From NCBI RefSeq assembly GCF_000355805.1, contig NZ_CM001837.1, positions 447,434-511,433 of the forward strand: DNA of 64,000 nt, read 5' to 3'. The position numbers and the translations under genes were made by a program. The DNA is from Dokdonia sp. PRO95 (GTDB lineage: Bacteria > Bacteroidota > Bacteroidia > Flavobacteriales > Flavobacteriaceae). The notes below the pieces were generated by a model. The model ran no database searches. It saw nothing but the letters and a program-made list of their open reading frames with translations, and had not been told where the DNA came from. This document shows positions 1 through 8,107 of this stretch, in pieces (the first letter of the stretch is position 1; every line of letters starts with the position of its first letter).

Positions 1-1
1 C

Positions 2-79
2 CATCCGGAACGCACGGAAAGTGTGGTTAAAAATATTCATCAGAGTTATGAGCTTTTTCATCTGGAACGCGCTCAATAA
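2..79 (+). CDS. C-terminal end of an unidentified protein (cut by window edge)
   Basis: The frame starting at base 2 is open from the window edge to a TAA at 77-79 and encodes about 25 residues ending in SYELFHLERAQ. Too little is present to name a family. It runs in the same direction as the lipoprotein gene that follows 47 bp later, so it may be the upstream gene of that group. Confidence 0.4.
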   Translation, partial: HPERTESVVKNIHQSYELFHLERAQ

Positions 80-126
80 GACATTCTTTTTATCGTATTT
101 TGCATTTCAACTTTTAGTACACTTTC

Positions 127-543
127 GTGAAAAATTTATACCTACTACTCATTCTAGCCATCACTCTAGGCTGCACACAGTCTAATGAGGAAAAACTAAG
201 CCACATAAGCGGTTATTGGGAAATAGCTTCTATTGAAAATCCTAACGGACAAGTAAAAGAGTTCAGCATGAGTCAGAATATTGACTTCTTTGAAGTAAAT
301 GCAGACGGAAAGGGTGTTCGTAAAAAAGTACAACCTAACATAGTAGGAGAATTTACAACGTCGCAATCTAGCGAAAACATCAATGTAGTTTACAAGGGTG
401 ATTTATTACTACTAGAATATGCTACAGCTATGGACACCTGGCAAGAAACCGTAAAGAAAGCAACTACAGAAGAGCTAGTCTTAATTAACGAAGATGGACT
501 CATTTATACCTACAGAAAATACACACCCCTAGCACTCGATTAA
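127..543 (+). CDS. lipocalin-like lipoprotein
   Basis: The protein has 138 residues and starts at GTG. The N-terminus MKNLYLLLILAITLGC is a lipoprotein signal peptide with an LGC lipobox, so the mature protein should be lipidated at Cys16. The remaining ~120 residues have the short beta-strand pattern of small lipocalin-like Bacteroidetes lipoproteins (GYWEIASIENPNG near the mature N-terminus, then alternating strands). No ligand can be inferred. Its stop codon overlaps the next gene's start (TAATG at 541-545), so the two are probably co-translated. The family call rests on the fold pattern only. Confidence 0.6.
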   Translation: MKNLYLLLILAITLGCTQSNEEKLSHISGYWEIASIENPNGQVKEFSMSQNIDFFEVNADGKGVRKKVQPNIVGEFTTSQSSENINVVYKGDLLLLEYATAMDTWQETVKKATTEELVLINEDGLIYTYRKYTPLALD

Positions 544-836
544 TGGCAAAAAGAAATACAGACCCTATATCTATAAGTCAAGCCTTGGGAGAATTTGTTG
601 AAAAGAACAAACTCAACAAAGGAATAGACAAAGTAGACGTGACAGGCGCATGGTTTGCACTCAATCCAGCGTTTGAGACCTACACTACTTCCATACGTTT
701 TGAAAGGGAAACACTATTTGTAAATCTAAGCTCTTCTGTCTTTAGAGAAGAACTCTCTTATGGAAAGGAAAAAATTCTTAAAATGATCAATGAAGAATTA
801 GGCAGAGAGGTTGTGAAGAAGATTGTGTTGCGGTGA
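543..836 (+). CDS. DUF721 (DciA-related) protein
   Basis: This 97-residue protein matches the DUF721 pattern: an N-terminal helix (ISQALGEFVEKNKL), a central W with a two-strand segment (VTGAWFALNP...TTSIRFERETLFVNLSSSVFREEL) and a C-terminal helix ending in VVKKIVLR. The DUF721 family includes DciA, the ancestral loader or partner of the replicative helicase. In Bacteroidetes the protein is short, as here, with no long N-terminal extension. A role in replication is inferred from the family; the neighbours do not add to it. Translation is coupled to the upstream lipoprotein gene by a one-base overlap. Confidence 0.7.
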   Translation: MAKRNTDPISISQALGEFVEKNKLNKGIDKVDVTGAWFALNPAFETYTTSIRFERETLFVNLSSSVFREELSYGKEKILKMINEELGREVVKKIVLR

Positions 837-881
837 AATCTTGATTGAAGGGTTCAGGTTTAAAGTTGAAAACCACTTTAT

Positions 882-1847
882 CTATCTGCCGTGATACTCC
901 ATATTAGGTAATGGAGCATCGTTTTTTAGATATTTATCAAACCAATTAATAACGTCTTTGTTAACTTCTGTTCTGAATTCTCTAATTCCGTGATCTCCTC
1001 CTTCAAAAATTTTCAGTCGATAAGGGATTCTATATTTCTCAAATTCAAGTGCTAGCCTGAGCGATTTTTCAGCCTTTACTCTCCAATCTGAATTCCCGTG
1101 AAGCATTAATATTGGAACATCTTTAGGAAATTTGTTAGCCCAATAAATTGCTGAACGGCTTTCTAATTCTTTCTTTTTATTTATCTCATAATTGGGGATT
1201 AACTCAGCAAATACATTAGTTTCCATTTCTGGTCTATCTATTTGTGTTAAATCACTCTCTGCCCCTCCCACAACTGCAGCTTTAATGTTATCTGAATTTT
1301 TTAAAGCAATATAAGTCATCATTCCTCCTCTACTCCAACCATACATTCCAATTTTTTCAGTATTAGCACTCTCTACTTCTTTCAGGACGTCCGTTAAAAT
1401 TAATACATCATTAATATCTTTACCGCCAAATTCTTCTTTGCCTTCACCACCTGCGTTACCCCTATATTGACTAGCTATTACAACGTAGCCTTCTTTTGCC
1501 ATTTCTCCCAAAGTTGTAACGGCTCTACCAACATTCAATGCACCAAAATCTCTATTACCGCCTCTATTATAAATAATACACGGATAATTCCCTTCTTTTT
1601 TTGGCTTCACCATTAATCCTTCGACTTTCAAGCCATCGCTTAGGTAAGTAATACCATAAATATCAATGCTATCTAAATACTTAAAGTGATCTTTATATTG
1701 AACGACCCCATCCTTATACTCTATAAGATTGGGATATACTGGATCTTCTGATAGCTCTATAATTCGAGAATCAATAATTAATTTCTCAGATTGAGCTTGA
1801 CAACTAAGAAATGTCAAGAAAATTAAAGCCAAATAAGACATTCTCAT
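882..1847 (-). CDS. secreted alpha/beta hydrolase, prolyl oligopeptidase (S9) type
   Basis: The 321-residue protein begins with a signal peptide ending in a lipobox-like FLSC at about residues 13-16, so it is probably a lipoprotein or periplasmic. The catalytic triad is visible: Ser in MYGWSRGGMMTY, Asp in LHGNSDWRVKAE and His in EGGDHGIREF. The oxyanion region is IIYNRGGNRDFG and a second glycine-rich turn is SQYRGNAGGEGKEEFGGKD. There is no beta-propeller domain, so this is a stand-alone catalytic domain of the dienelactone hydrolase/S9 type. The substrate could be a peptide or an ester. It is transcribed alone, convergent with the DUF721 gene. Confidence 0.75.
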   Translation of the reverse strand: MRMSYLALIFLTFLSCQAQSEKLIIDSRIIELSEDPVYPNLIEYKDGVVQYKDHFKYLDSIDIYGITYLSDGLKVEGLMVKPKKEGNYPCIIYNRGGNRDFGALNVGRAVTTLGEMAKEGYVVIASQYRGNAGGEGKEEFGGKDINDVLILTDVLKEVESANTEKIGMYGWSRGGMMTYIALKNSDNIKAAVVGGAESDLTQIDRPEMETNVFAELIPNYEINKKKELESRSAIYWANKFPKDVPILMLHGNSDWRVKAEKSLRLALEFEKYRIPYRLKIFEGGDHGIREFRTEVNKDVINWFDKYLKNDAPLPNMEYHGR

Positions 1848-1900
1848 ATGTAATCATTTTTGTGATAGCTAAAAAAGACACAACCCTAAACTTAGGAAAG

Positions 1901-3679
1901 TTACATACGCTCTGGAACGTCAATCCCAAGTAAGCTAAAGGCACTTTCTATGACCTGCCCTACTTCTTTACTTAGGGCTACACGGAAACTTTGATCCTCT
2001 ATATTATCTGTACCTAGAATCTGCACTTGCTGGAAGAATGAGTTATATTCTTTCACTAAATCATAGGTATAGTTGGCTATGATTGCAGGGCTCTTCTGTG
2101 CTGCAGCCAGCTGTATGGTTGCTGGATATTCTTGTATGATTTTAAGTAATTCTTTTTCTTTAGGATGCAATGTTCTCTCTTGAGCAACATCCACAGGCAC
2201 ACCCATCTCTTTTGCTTTACGCAAGATTGCTTGGATACGTACGTAAGTATATTGAATAAATGGACCTGTATTCCCTTGAAAGTCTACAGACTCCTTAGGG
2301 TCAAATAAAATACGCTTCTTAGGATCTACTTTTAATATGTAGTACTTAAGAGCTCCAAGACCTATCGTCTTATAAAGTGCTTTCTTCTCTTCTTCAGAAT
2401 AGCCTTCTAGTTTCCCTAGTTCCTCAGAGATTTCGCCTGCTGTTTGTGCAACTTCGTTAATTAGATCATCTGCATCTACTACAGTTCCTTCACGAGATTT
2501 CATTTTTCCAGATGGAAGATCTACCATTCCATAACTTAGGTGAAATAGGTTCTCTGCCCAGTCGTATCCTAGTTTTTTAAGAATCAAGAATAATACTTGG
2601 AAGTGATAATCCTGCTCGTTACCTACCGTATAAATCATACCACCTACATCTGGATGGTCTTTTACACGCTGTATTGCAGTACCAATATCTTGCGTCATGT
2701 ATACTGCAGTACCATCTGCACGCAATACAATTTTTCTATCTAAGCCATCTTCTGTAAGGTCACACCATACAGAACCATCTGGATCTTTCTCAAAAACTCC
2801 CTTTGCAAGACCTTCTTCTATATTATCTTTTCCTAGAAGGTAAGTATTACTCTCATAGTAATAACTATCAAAATCTACTCCTATATTTTTATAGGTAACC
2901 TCAAATCCGTCATAAACCCACTGGTTCATCTTCTTCCACAAAGCAACAACCTCAGCATCTCCTGCCTCCCACTTGCGTAGCATTTCTTGAGCTTCAAGAA
3001 TGAGCGGAGCTTCTTTCTTTGCTTCTTCTTCTGTTTTTCCAGCAGCAATTAAATCTGCTATTTGCTTTTTATATTCTTGGTCAAACTTCACATAATAATT
3101 CCCAACGAGCTTATCTCCTTTAAGACCCGTAGACTCTGGCGTCTCACCATTACCAAAACGCTCCCAAGCAAGCATAGATTTACAAATATGAATCCCGCGA
3201 TCATTAATAATCTGCGTTTTATACACTTTTGATCCTGCAGCTTTAATAATTTCAGACACAGAGTATCCTAGCAATACATTACGCACGTGACCTAAGTGAA
3301 GTGGCTTATTTGTGTTAGGTGATGAGTACTCCACCATTACTGCCTTTCCAGCTTCTGGAGTTCTTCCAAAATTTTCGGCTGCTTGTATATCTGCAAATGA
3401 AGACATATAAAAGCTATCTGCAATTACAAGGTTCAAGAAACCTTTAACCACATTAAATGCAGTGATCTCTGCCACATGCTCCACAAGGTATTCCCCTATT
3501 TGTGTCCCTATTTGCACAGGGTTTCCTTTTACCACTCTAAGCATCGGGAAGACTACCACCGTAATATCTCCTTCAAATTCTTTCCGCGTTGCTTGAAATT
3601 CTACTTCAGCAAGCGTTGCGTTGAATAGTTGGCTTACTGCCGTTTTTACGTGAGTTTCAATGGTAGATTGTAAAGACAT
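1901..3679 (-). CDS. argS: arginyl-tRNA synthetase
   Basis: This cytoplasmic class I synthetase charges tRNA-Arg. The 592-residue length is normal. The N-terminal Add1 domain spans about residues 1-85. The HIGH-type signature HLGHVRN starts at residue 128, and GKMKSREGT is the KMSKS-type loop of ArgRS. The C-terminal DALR anticodon-binding domain ends in LLGIDVPERM, typical of ArgRS. A TATCTTTG element lies about 110 bases upstream on this strand (3788-3795), and a perfect 22-bp palindrome (3712-3733) lies in the untranslated leader between it and the start. Confidence 0.97.
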   Translation of the reverse strand: MSLQSTIETHVKTAVSQLFNATLAEVEFQATRKEFEGDITVVVFPMLRVVKGNPVQIGTQIGEYLVEHVAEITAFNVVKGFLNLVIADSFYMSSFADIQAAENFGRTPEAGKAVMVEYSSPNTNKPLHLGHVRNVLLGYSVSEIIKAAGSKVYKTQIINDRGIHICKSMLAWERFGNGETPESTGLKGDKLVGNYYVKFDQEYKKQIADLIAAGKTEEEAKKEAPLILEAQEMLRKWEAGDAEVVALWKKMNQWVYDGFEVTYKNIGVDFDSYYYESNTYLLGKDNIEEGLAKGVFEKDPDGSVWCDLTEDGLDRKIVLRADGTAVYMTQDIGTAIQRVKDHPDVGGMIYTVGNEQDYHFQVLFLILKKLGYDWAENLFHLSYGMVDLPSGKMKSREGTVVDADDLINEVAQTAGEISEELGKLEGYSEEEKKALYKTIGLGALKYYILKVDPKKRILFDPKESVDFQGNTGPFIQYTYVRIQAILRKAKEMGVPVDVAQERTLHPKEKELLKIIQEYPATIQLAAAQKSPAIIANYTYDLVKEYNSFFQQVQILGTDNIEDQSFRVALSKEVGQVIESAFSLLGIDVPERM

Positions 3680-3711
3680 AGATTCTTAATGATTGGTACT
3701 GGTTGGGTTTG

Positions 3712-3733
3712 TTACGCTTTCGCGAAAGCGTAA
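3712..3733. repeat. CGCTTTCGCGAAAGCG palindrome, 22-bp perfect form
   Basis: This is the longest perfect copy in the window. The 20-bp core TACGCTTTCGCGAAAGCGTA is extended by one T and one A. It lies in the leader of argS, between that gene and its divergent neighbour. Confidence 0.95.
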
Positions 3734-3787
3734 TAGAAACATTTATAATACGTAAAAATCCCCTATTTACGGGTATTACGTGAAGCA

Positions 3788-3795
3788 CAAAGATA
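3788..3795 (-). promoter_or_regulatory. -7 element (TATCTTTG) for argS
   Basis: The minus strand reads TATCTTTG, an exact match to the Bacteroidetes TAnnTTTG element. No clear TTG is present at the -33 position. The start codon lies about 110 bases downstream, so the argS leader would be about 100 nt and would contain the 3712 palindrome. Confidence 0.45.
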
Positions 3796-3839
3796 TGTGA
3801 AAATTGAAAGTTAGCGCACAGAATCCATAGCGAAACTCG

Positions 3840-3847
3840 TATCTTTA
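3840..3847 (+). promoter_or_regulatory. -7 element (TATCTTTA) for the gene at 3857
   Basis: TATCTTTA differs from TAnnTTTG only at the last base and ends 9 bases before the ATG. The transcript would therefore have almost no leader. Confidence 0.4.
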
Positions 3848-3856
3848 AAAGAAAAA

Positions 3857-4288
3857 ATGCTATTAAATGTATCTTACAACAACCCAGATGTAAAACGTAA
3901 AATAGATGCCGAGGTGGGTGAAGCCTTTGGACTACGCGAGCGTATCAAACAAGGCGGCATAGGAATAGGCCACCTAGTGATCACAGAATCAAGTGTACAG
4001 ATTCAAAATTTCCTTGCGCTTGATAAATATCGCAACAAGTGCAACATAGAGTTGCGACCACGAGGAATTATCGTAGGCTTTAGAGCATTACTAGACAGTT
4101 ATGCGCTCATAATTCCGTACTGGAAATTAAACCTCTACAAAGGACGCGCCGAGGAATATAGCATCTATCGTGACAACTATTTTATTAAGATAGAGGCAAA
4201 AGCAAAGGATAAAAAAGTGCACAACTTTATCAAACGCATTCTTCAAGAAAAAGCTACACTAGCTCCTACTAACATAGACGATCTTTAA
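3857..4288 (+). CDS. conserved hypothetical cytoplasmic protein
   Basis: The protein has 143 residues, with no signal peptide and no membrane segment. It is rich in charged residues, with an aromatic strand pair (IIPYWKLNLYKGRAEEYSIYRDNYFIKIEAK) and a helical C-terminus. I do not recognise a named family. It ends 5 bp before the SDR gene and is almost certainly co-transcribed with it, so it may assist or accompany that enzyme. The ATG is chosen because a -7-like element ends 9 bases upstream. Confidence 0.6.
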   Translation: MLLNVSYNNPDVKRKIDAEVGEAFGLRERIKQGGIGIGHLVITESSVQIQNFLALDKYRNKCNIELRPRGIIVGFRALLDSYALIIPYWKLNLYKGRAEEYSIYRDNYFIKIEAKAKDKKVHNFIKRILQEKATLAPTNIDDL

Positions 4289-4293
4289 ACCTT

Positions 4294-5727
4294 ATGAAAA
4301 TCTTACTCACAGGAGCAAATGGCTATATCGGGATGCGCCTACTCTCCATGTTACTAGAAGCAAAACACGAGGTTATTTGCGCGGTGCGCAATGAAGCCAG
4401 ACTTTCTGTATCAAAAAAAATAAGAGAGCAAATCACCGTTGTAGAAATTGACTTTCTAGATGAACCAGATATTTCAAAAATACCTGTAGATATAGATGCG
4501 GCTTATTACTTGCTCCACTCTATGAGCTCAAGTACATCAGATTTTGACGAGAAAGAAGAACTTTCGGCAATAAATTTTAATAAGTACATCGCTCCCACAA
4601 ATTGCAAGCAAGTCATTTATCTAGGCGGTATCGCAAATGACAAAACACTAAGTAAGCACTTAAAATCAAGACAAAATGTAGAGACTACATTGCGCAAAGG
4701 TAAAGCTGCGCTTACCGTATTGAGAGCAGGAATTATAGTAGGTTCTGGAAGCTCATCTTTTGAAATCATAAGAGATTTATGTGAGAAGTTACCGGTGATG
4801 ATTACTCCAAAATGGGTGCAAACCAAATGCCAACCTATAGCCATACGTAATGTGATGCAATACCTCACAGGCGTACTAGGTAACGAGCAAACGTATAATG
4901 ACCAGTTTGACATAGGCGGTCCAGATGTGCTCACGTATCGCGACATGATGCAGCGATATGCAAAAGTGCGCGGCTTGAAATTATATATACTGACCGTACC
5001 AGTTATGAGTCCAAAAATATCCTCTTATTGGTTGTATTTTATAACCTCTACATCTTATAAACTCGCGCTCAATCTTGTAGATAGCATGAAAATAGAAGTA
5101 GTCTCAAAAGATACTAGGCTGCAAGATTTACTACAAATAACACCTATTTCTTATGAGGAGGCTATTAATTTGGCTTTCGCCAAAATTGAACAAAACCAAG
5201 TAGCCAGCTCGTGGAAAGATAGCCTCGTAAGTGGCCGACTCAAAACGAATCTTGAAGAATACATACAGGTACCCACATATGGATGTCTTAAAGACAGGCA
5301 GACTATACGGCTCAAAGACAGAGAACTCGCTCTGGAAAATATCTGGGCAATAGGTGGTGATAGAGGCTGGTATTATGCAGACTGGCTCTGGAAAATACGC
5401 GGATACATAGACAAACTTGCAGGTGGAGTAGGCTTGCGCCGTGGAAGAACACATAGCAATAAAATTTACACAGGTGACGTACTTGACTTCTGGAGAGTAC
5501 TACTCGCAAGTAAAGAAGAACCTAGACTACTACTCTTTGCCGAAATGAGAGTGCCTGGCGAAGCCTGGCTAGAGTTTACCATAGATGAAAACGACGTATT
5601 ACATCAAACAGCAACCTTTAGACCTAAAGGACTGTTTGGCAGACTATACTGGTATAGCATGCTGCCTTTTCACTACTTTATTTTTGGAGGTATGATTAGA
5701 AATATAGCTACTAAAAGATTTAAGTAG
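4294..5727 (+). CDS. SDR-family NAD(P)-binding protein with C-terminal DUF2867 domain
   Basis: The 477-residue protein has an atypical/extended SDR Rossmann domain at residues 1-300, beginning ILLTGANGYIGMRLL (the TGxxGxxG dinucleotide motif) and containing AAYYLLHSMSS and VIYLGGIAND. The C-terminal ~150 residues (ALENIWAIGGDRGWYYADWLWKIRG through LFGRLYWYSMLPFHYFIFGGM) match DUF2867, the usual partner domain in this architecture. Family members are annotated as NAD(P)H-binding proteins of unknown substrate; a lipid or isoprenoid substrate is possible but not shown. It lies 5 bp downstream of the 143-residue protein. Confidence 0.8.
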   Translation: MKILLTGANGYIGMRLLSMLLEAKHEVICAVRNEARLSVSKKIREQITVVEIDFLDEPDISKIPVDIDAAYYLLHSMSSSTSDFDEKEELSAINFNKYIAPTNCKQVIYLGGIANDKTLSKHLKSRQNVETTLRKGKAALTVLRAGIIVGSGSSSFEIIRDLCEKLPVMITPKWVQTKCQPIAIRNVMQYLTGVLGNEQTYNDQFDIGGPDVLTYRDMMQRYAKVRGLKLYILTVPVMSPKISSYWLYFITSTSYKLALNLVDSMKIEVVSKDTRLQDLLQITPISYEEAINLAFAKIEQNQVASSWKDSLVSGRLKTNLEEYIQVPTYGCLKDRQTIRLKDRELALENIWAIGGDRGWYYADWLWKIRGYIDKLAGGVGLRRGRTHSNKIYTGDVLDFWRVLLASKEEPRLLLFAEMRVPGEAWLEFTIDENDVLHQTATFRPKGLFGRLYWYSMLPFHYFIFGGMIRNIATKRFK

Positions 5728-6036
5728 CATATAAAAAAGGCGTACTAGAAAAAGTATAATTGAAAGATTATATGGTTCCTTTTTAAATCCTACTAAAAAA
5801 AATTACCTGTACTGCTTGCGCAGTTAAATTATAAAAATGAAAACTACAAACATTTTTAAAATTGCTACTTTCAAAACTTATATCCAGAACGCCTATATGA
5901 TAAATATAACGTCTTATTTTTTAAAAACCAATGATTCATCAATGCTTTAGATGAACGACACAATGTTCATTCATAAAATAAGATAAACCATAGATTTTAC
6001 AACTAGCCGCCTTCATGAAGCAGCTATGAGATATTA
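5728..6036. other. intergenic region, 309 bp, no gene recognised
   Basis: This AT-rich stretch lies between two convergent genes. It holds one short reading frame (5837-5950, 37 codons) with no recognisable start signal or family. I see no strong terminator hairpin and no copy of the palindrome. Confidence 0.5.
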
Positions 6037-6975
6037 CTATTTCTTAGGTAGAAAAACTTCTGCCATCATGCAACGGGCACTACCACCTCCACAAGTCTCA
6101 ATAGTACCTAAGTCACTACTTAATATTTTACTGTGTCTTTCTATCTTCTTTACCTGATCTGAAGTAAGGCTTTGATGTGCATCTGCACTCATCACAAGAT
6201 ACTTCTTATCATCTGCCCCTAATACTTGAAGCATGTTCCCAGCAAAATGATGCATTTGATCTTCTGTGATTGCTATAATCTCTTTGTTAGTTGCCTTTAA
6301 ATGCTTCAGTACATTTTTACGTTCCTTCTTATCATCAATAGTATCAAGACAAATCACACAAAACTCTTCTGCAAGACACATCATCACATTAGTGTGATAA
6401 ATAGGTAGACGCTCTCCGTTTACAGTTTGATTTGCCGTAAAAACAATAGGAGTATATTCAAAATCCTCACAGAATTCTATAAAAAGTTGTTCATCTGCTC
6501 TTGCAGATAGTGCGCAATATGCGCGCTCATTCTGGCGATCCATTAAAATACTTCCAGTACCTTCTAAGAAAAAATCTTCCTCTTCTGCCTCTGTGTAGTC
6601 TATGACATTGTTAATCTGAAAACCTTCTTTCTCAAGACGCACAAGTACTTCTTCTCTGCGCTCTCTTCTTCTATTTTCGGCAAACATTGGGTATAATGCA
6701 ACATCACCATTTTCATGAAAAGAAACCCAGTTATTAGGGAATACAGAATCTGGAGTATTACCCTCCTTATCATCATTTTCAACAATAACATTTACTCCTA
6801 CAAATCTCAGTTTAGCTACAAAATCATCAAACTCTTGTTGTGCTTTTGCATTAATCTCGTCATTTTTAATACTAAGATCCTCTTGAAAATAATTATTTAC
6901 TGCCGTTTCTTCATTCATTCTAAACTGGATAGGGCGAATCATTAAGATGGTATTGGTTATTTGTCGTAATGCCAT
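6037..6975 (-). CDS. ctlX: citrulline/arginine amidinohydrolase-type enzyme (CtlX-like)
   Basis: The 312-residue protein belongs to the guanidino-group-modifying superfamily (arginine deiminase, DDAH). Visible family features are the N-terminal ILMIRPIQFRMNEET, the substrate-binding segment DSVFPNNWVSFH, the catalytic Glu/His region FLEGTGSILMDR and YHTNVMM, and the catalytic Cys in GGGSARCMMAEVFLP (about residue 302). Flavobacterial proteins of this form are named CtlX, citrulline utilisation hydrolase. No other citrulline genes are adjacent, so the physiological substrate is inferred. It is a single-gene unit. Confidence 0.8.
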   Translation of the reverse strand: MALRQITNTILMIRPIQFRMNEETAVNNYFQEDLSIKNDEINAKAQQEFDDFVAKLRFVGVNVIVENDDKEGNTPDSVFPNNWVSFHENGDVALYPMFAENRRRERREEVLVRLEKEGFQINNVIDYTEAEEEDFFLEGTGSILMDRQNERAYCALSARADEQLFIEFCEDFEYTPIVFTANQTVNGERLPIYHTNVMMCLAEEFCVICLDTIDDKKERKNVLKHLKATNKEIIAITEDQMHHFAGNMLQVLGADDKKYLVMSADAHQSLTSDQVKKIERHSKILSSDLGTIETCGGGSARCMMAEVFLPKK

Positions 6976-7132
6976 GAGTGTATAATCTTTAGGTTAAAAG
7001 TAGCGCATGAGTCGCTTAGAAATTTTAAATTCTATATCGATTGCGAAGTTAATTTGAAACTTGATTAAGTAGTGTGATTTGGTTTACTTTTTTTTCAAAA
7101 AGCTTAAGAAAGGAATAACAGAAAAAGCAGCT

Positions 7133-8107
7133 CTAAAGCTTAGCTACTAAATGGTCCATAATCATCTCTGCATGTACTCGAGTATTTTCAATAAAAAATC
7201 TACTGGTCTTGAGACCTCCAGCAGCTACACCGGCAATAAAGACATTTTTAAGAGGGGTCTCTAAGGTTTCTTCGTTATAAATAGGAGTCTTAAACTCCTC
7301 GCTCCCTATTGGTAGGTTTAAATTCTCAAAGAGCTTGTAGTTAGGTTTGTAACCTATCATTGCAAGCACAAAATCGTTCTCTATAGCAACTAAGCCTTCT
7401 GGAGTCTTAATCGTGACTTCTCTCTCAGTGATATCAACAACCTCTGAGTTAAAGTGCGCGTTTATTGAACCTTCCTTAATTCGGTTCTCGATATTAGGTT
7501 TGATCCAATATTTTGTTCGGCTATTTATTTCTGATCCACGTACCACCATAGTCACCTTAGCTCCTTTATGATAGGTTTCTAGTGCTACATCGCAAGCAGA
7601 GTTTGCAGCACCTATGACCACTACATGCTGATCTACATATGGATGCGGACTATCATAAAAATATTTGACTTTTGATAAATCTGCACCTGGCACATTAAGC
7701 TCTCTAGGTATATCGTAAAAACCAGTTGAAACAATGACTGCCTTGGTAAAAACATCACCTTTGCCAGTTACGACCTCATAACCGTCGTCTTTGGGAGTCA
7801 TTTTTTCTACAGCAGTATATAAGCTCACATTGAGCTTATACGTTTCTAATACTCTACGGTAGTATTCTAGTGATTCTTTGCGAGTAGGTTTATCACGATC
7901 TGACACAAAAGGCACCTCTCCTATTTCTAGAAGCTCTGAGGTGCTAAAAAAAGTCATGTTTTCAGGAAAATTATATAAAGAATTTACCAGCACTCCTTTT
8001 TCAACTATGATATAATTGAGTCCTTTTTTTTGCGCAGCGATTCCACAAGCAAGACCTATGGGACCAGCTCCTATAATAACAAGATCGTATGATGATTTAT
8101 CTAACAT
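7133..8107 (-). CDS. ypdA: YpdA-family FAD/NAD(P)-dependent disulfide reductase
   Basis: The 324-residue flavoprotein starts LVIIGAGPIGLACGIAAQKKG (FAD-binding GxGxxG), has a second Rossmann motif VVIGAANSACDVALE for NADPH, and ends with the conserved AGVAAGGLKTSRFFIENTRVH. This matches the YpdA family, in which some members reduce bacillithiol disulfide. There is no CxxC redox centre, which is normal for the family. Bacteroidetes members are annotated as putative bacillithiol disulfide reductases. Its start overlaps the last base of trkH, so it is translationally coupled in a trkA-trkH-ypdA operon. Confidence 0.82.
   Translation of the reverse strand: MLDKSSYDLVIIGAGPIGLACGIAAQKKGLNYIIVEKGVLVNSLYNFPENMTFFSTSELLEIGEVPFVSDRDKPTRKESLEYYRRVLETYKLNVSLYTAVEKMTPKDDGYEVVTGKGDVFTKAVIVSTGFYDIPRELNVPGADLSKVKYFYDSPHPYVDQHVVVIGAANSACDVALETYHKGAKVTMVVRGSEINSRTKYWIKPNIENRIKEGSINAHFNSEVVDITEREVTIKTPEGLVAIENDFVLAMIGYKPNYKLFENLNLPIGSEEFKTPIYNEETLETPLKNVFIAGVAAGGLKTSRFFIENTRVHAEMIMDHLVAKL

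Noticed and set aside
3712-3733. Palindrome as a ParB (parS) site
   Set aside because: The sequence differs from the parS consensus TGTTTCACGTGAAACA, and the copy number is too high.
4617-5509. Open frames on the minus strand inside the SDR/DUF2867 gene
   Set aside because: Antisense shadows; the plus-strand gene has clear Rossmann and DUF2867 motifs.
5837-5950. 37-codon frame in the gap after the SDR gene
   Set aside because: No start signal, no composition of a signal or membrane peptide, no family.
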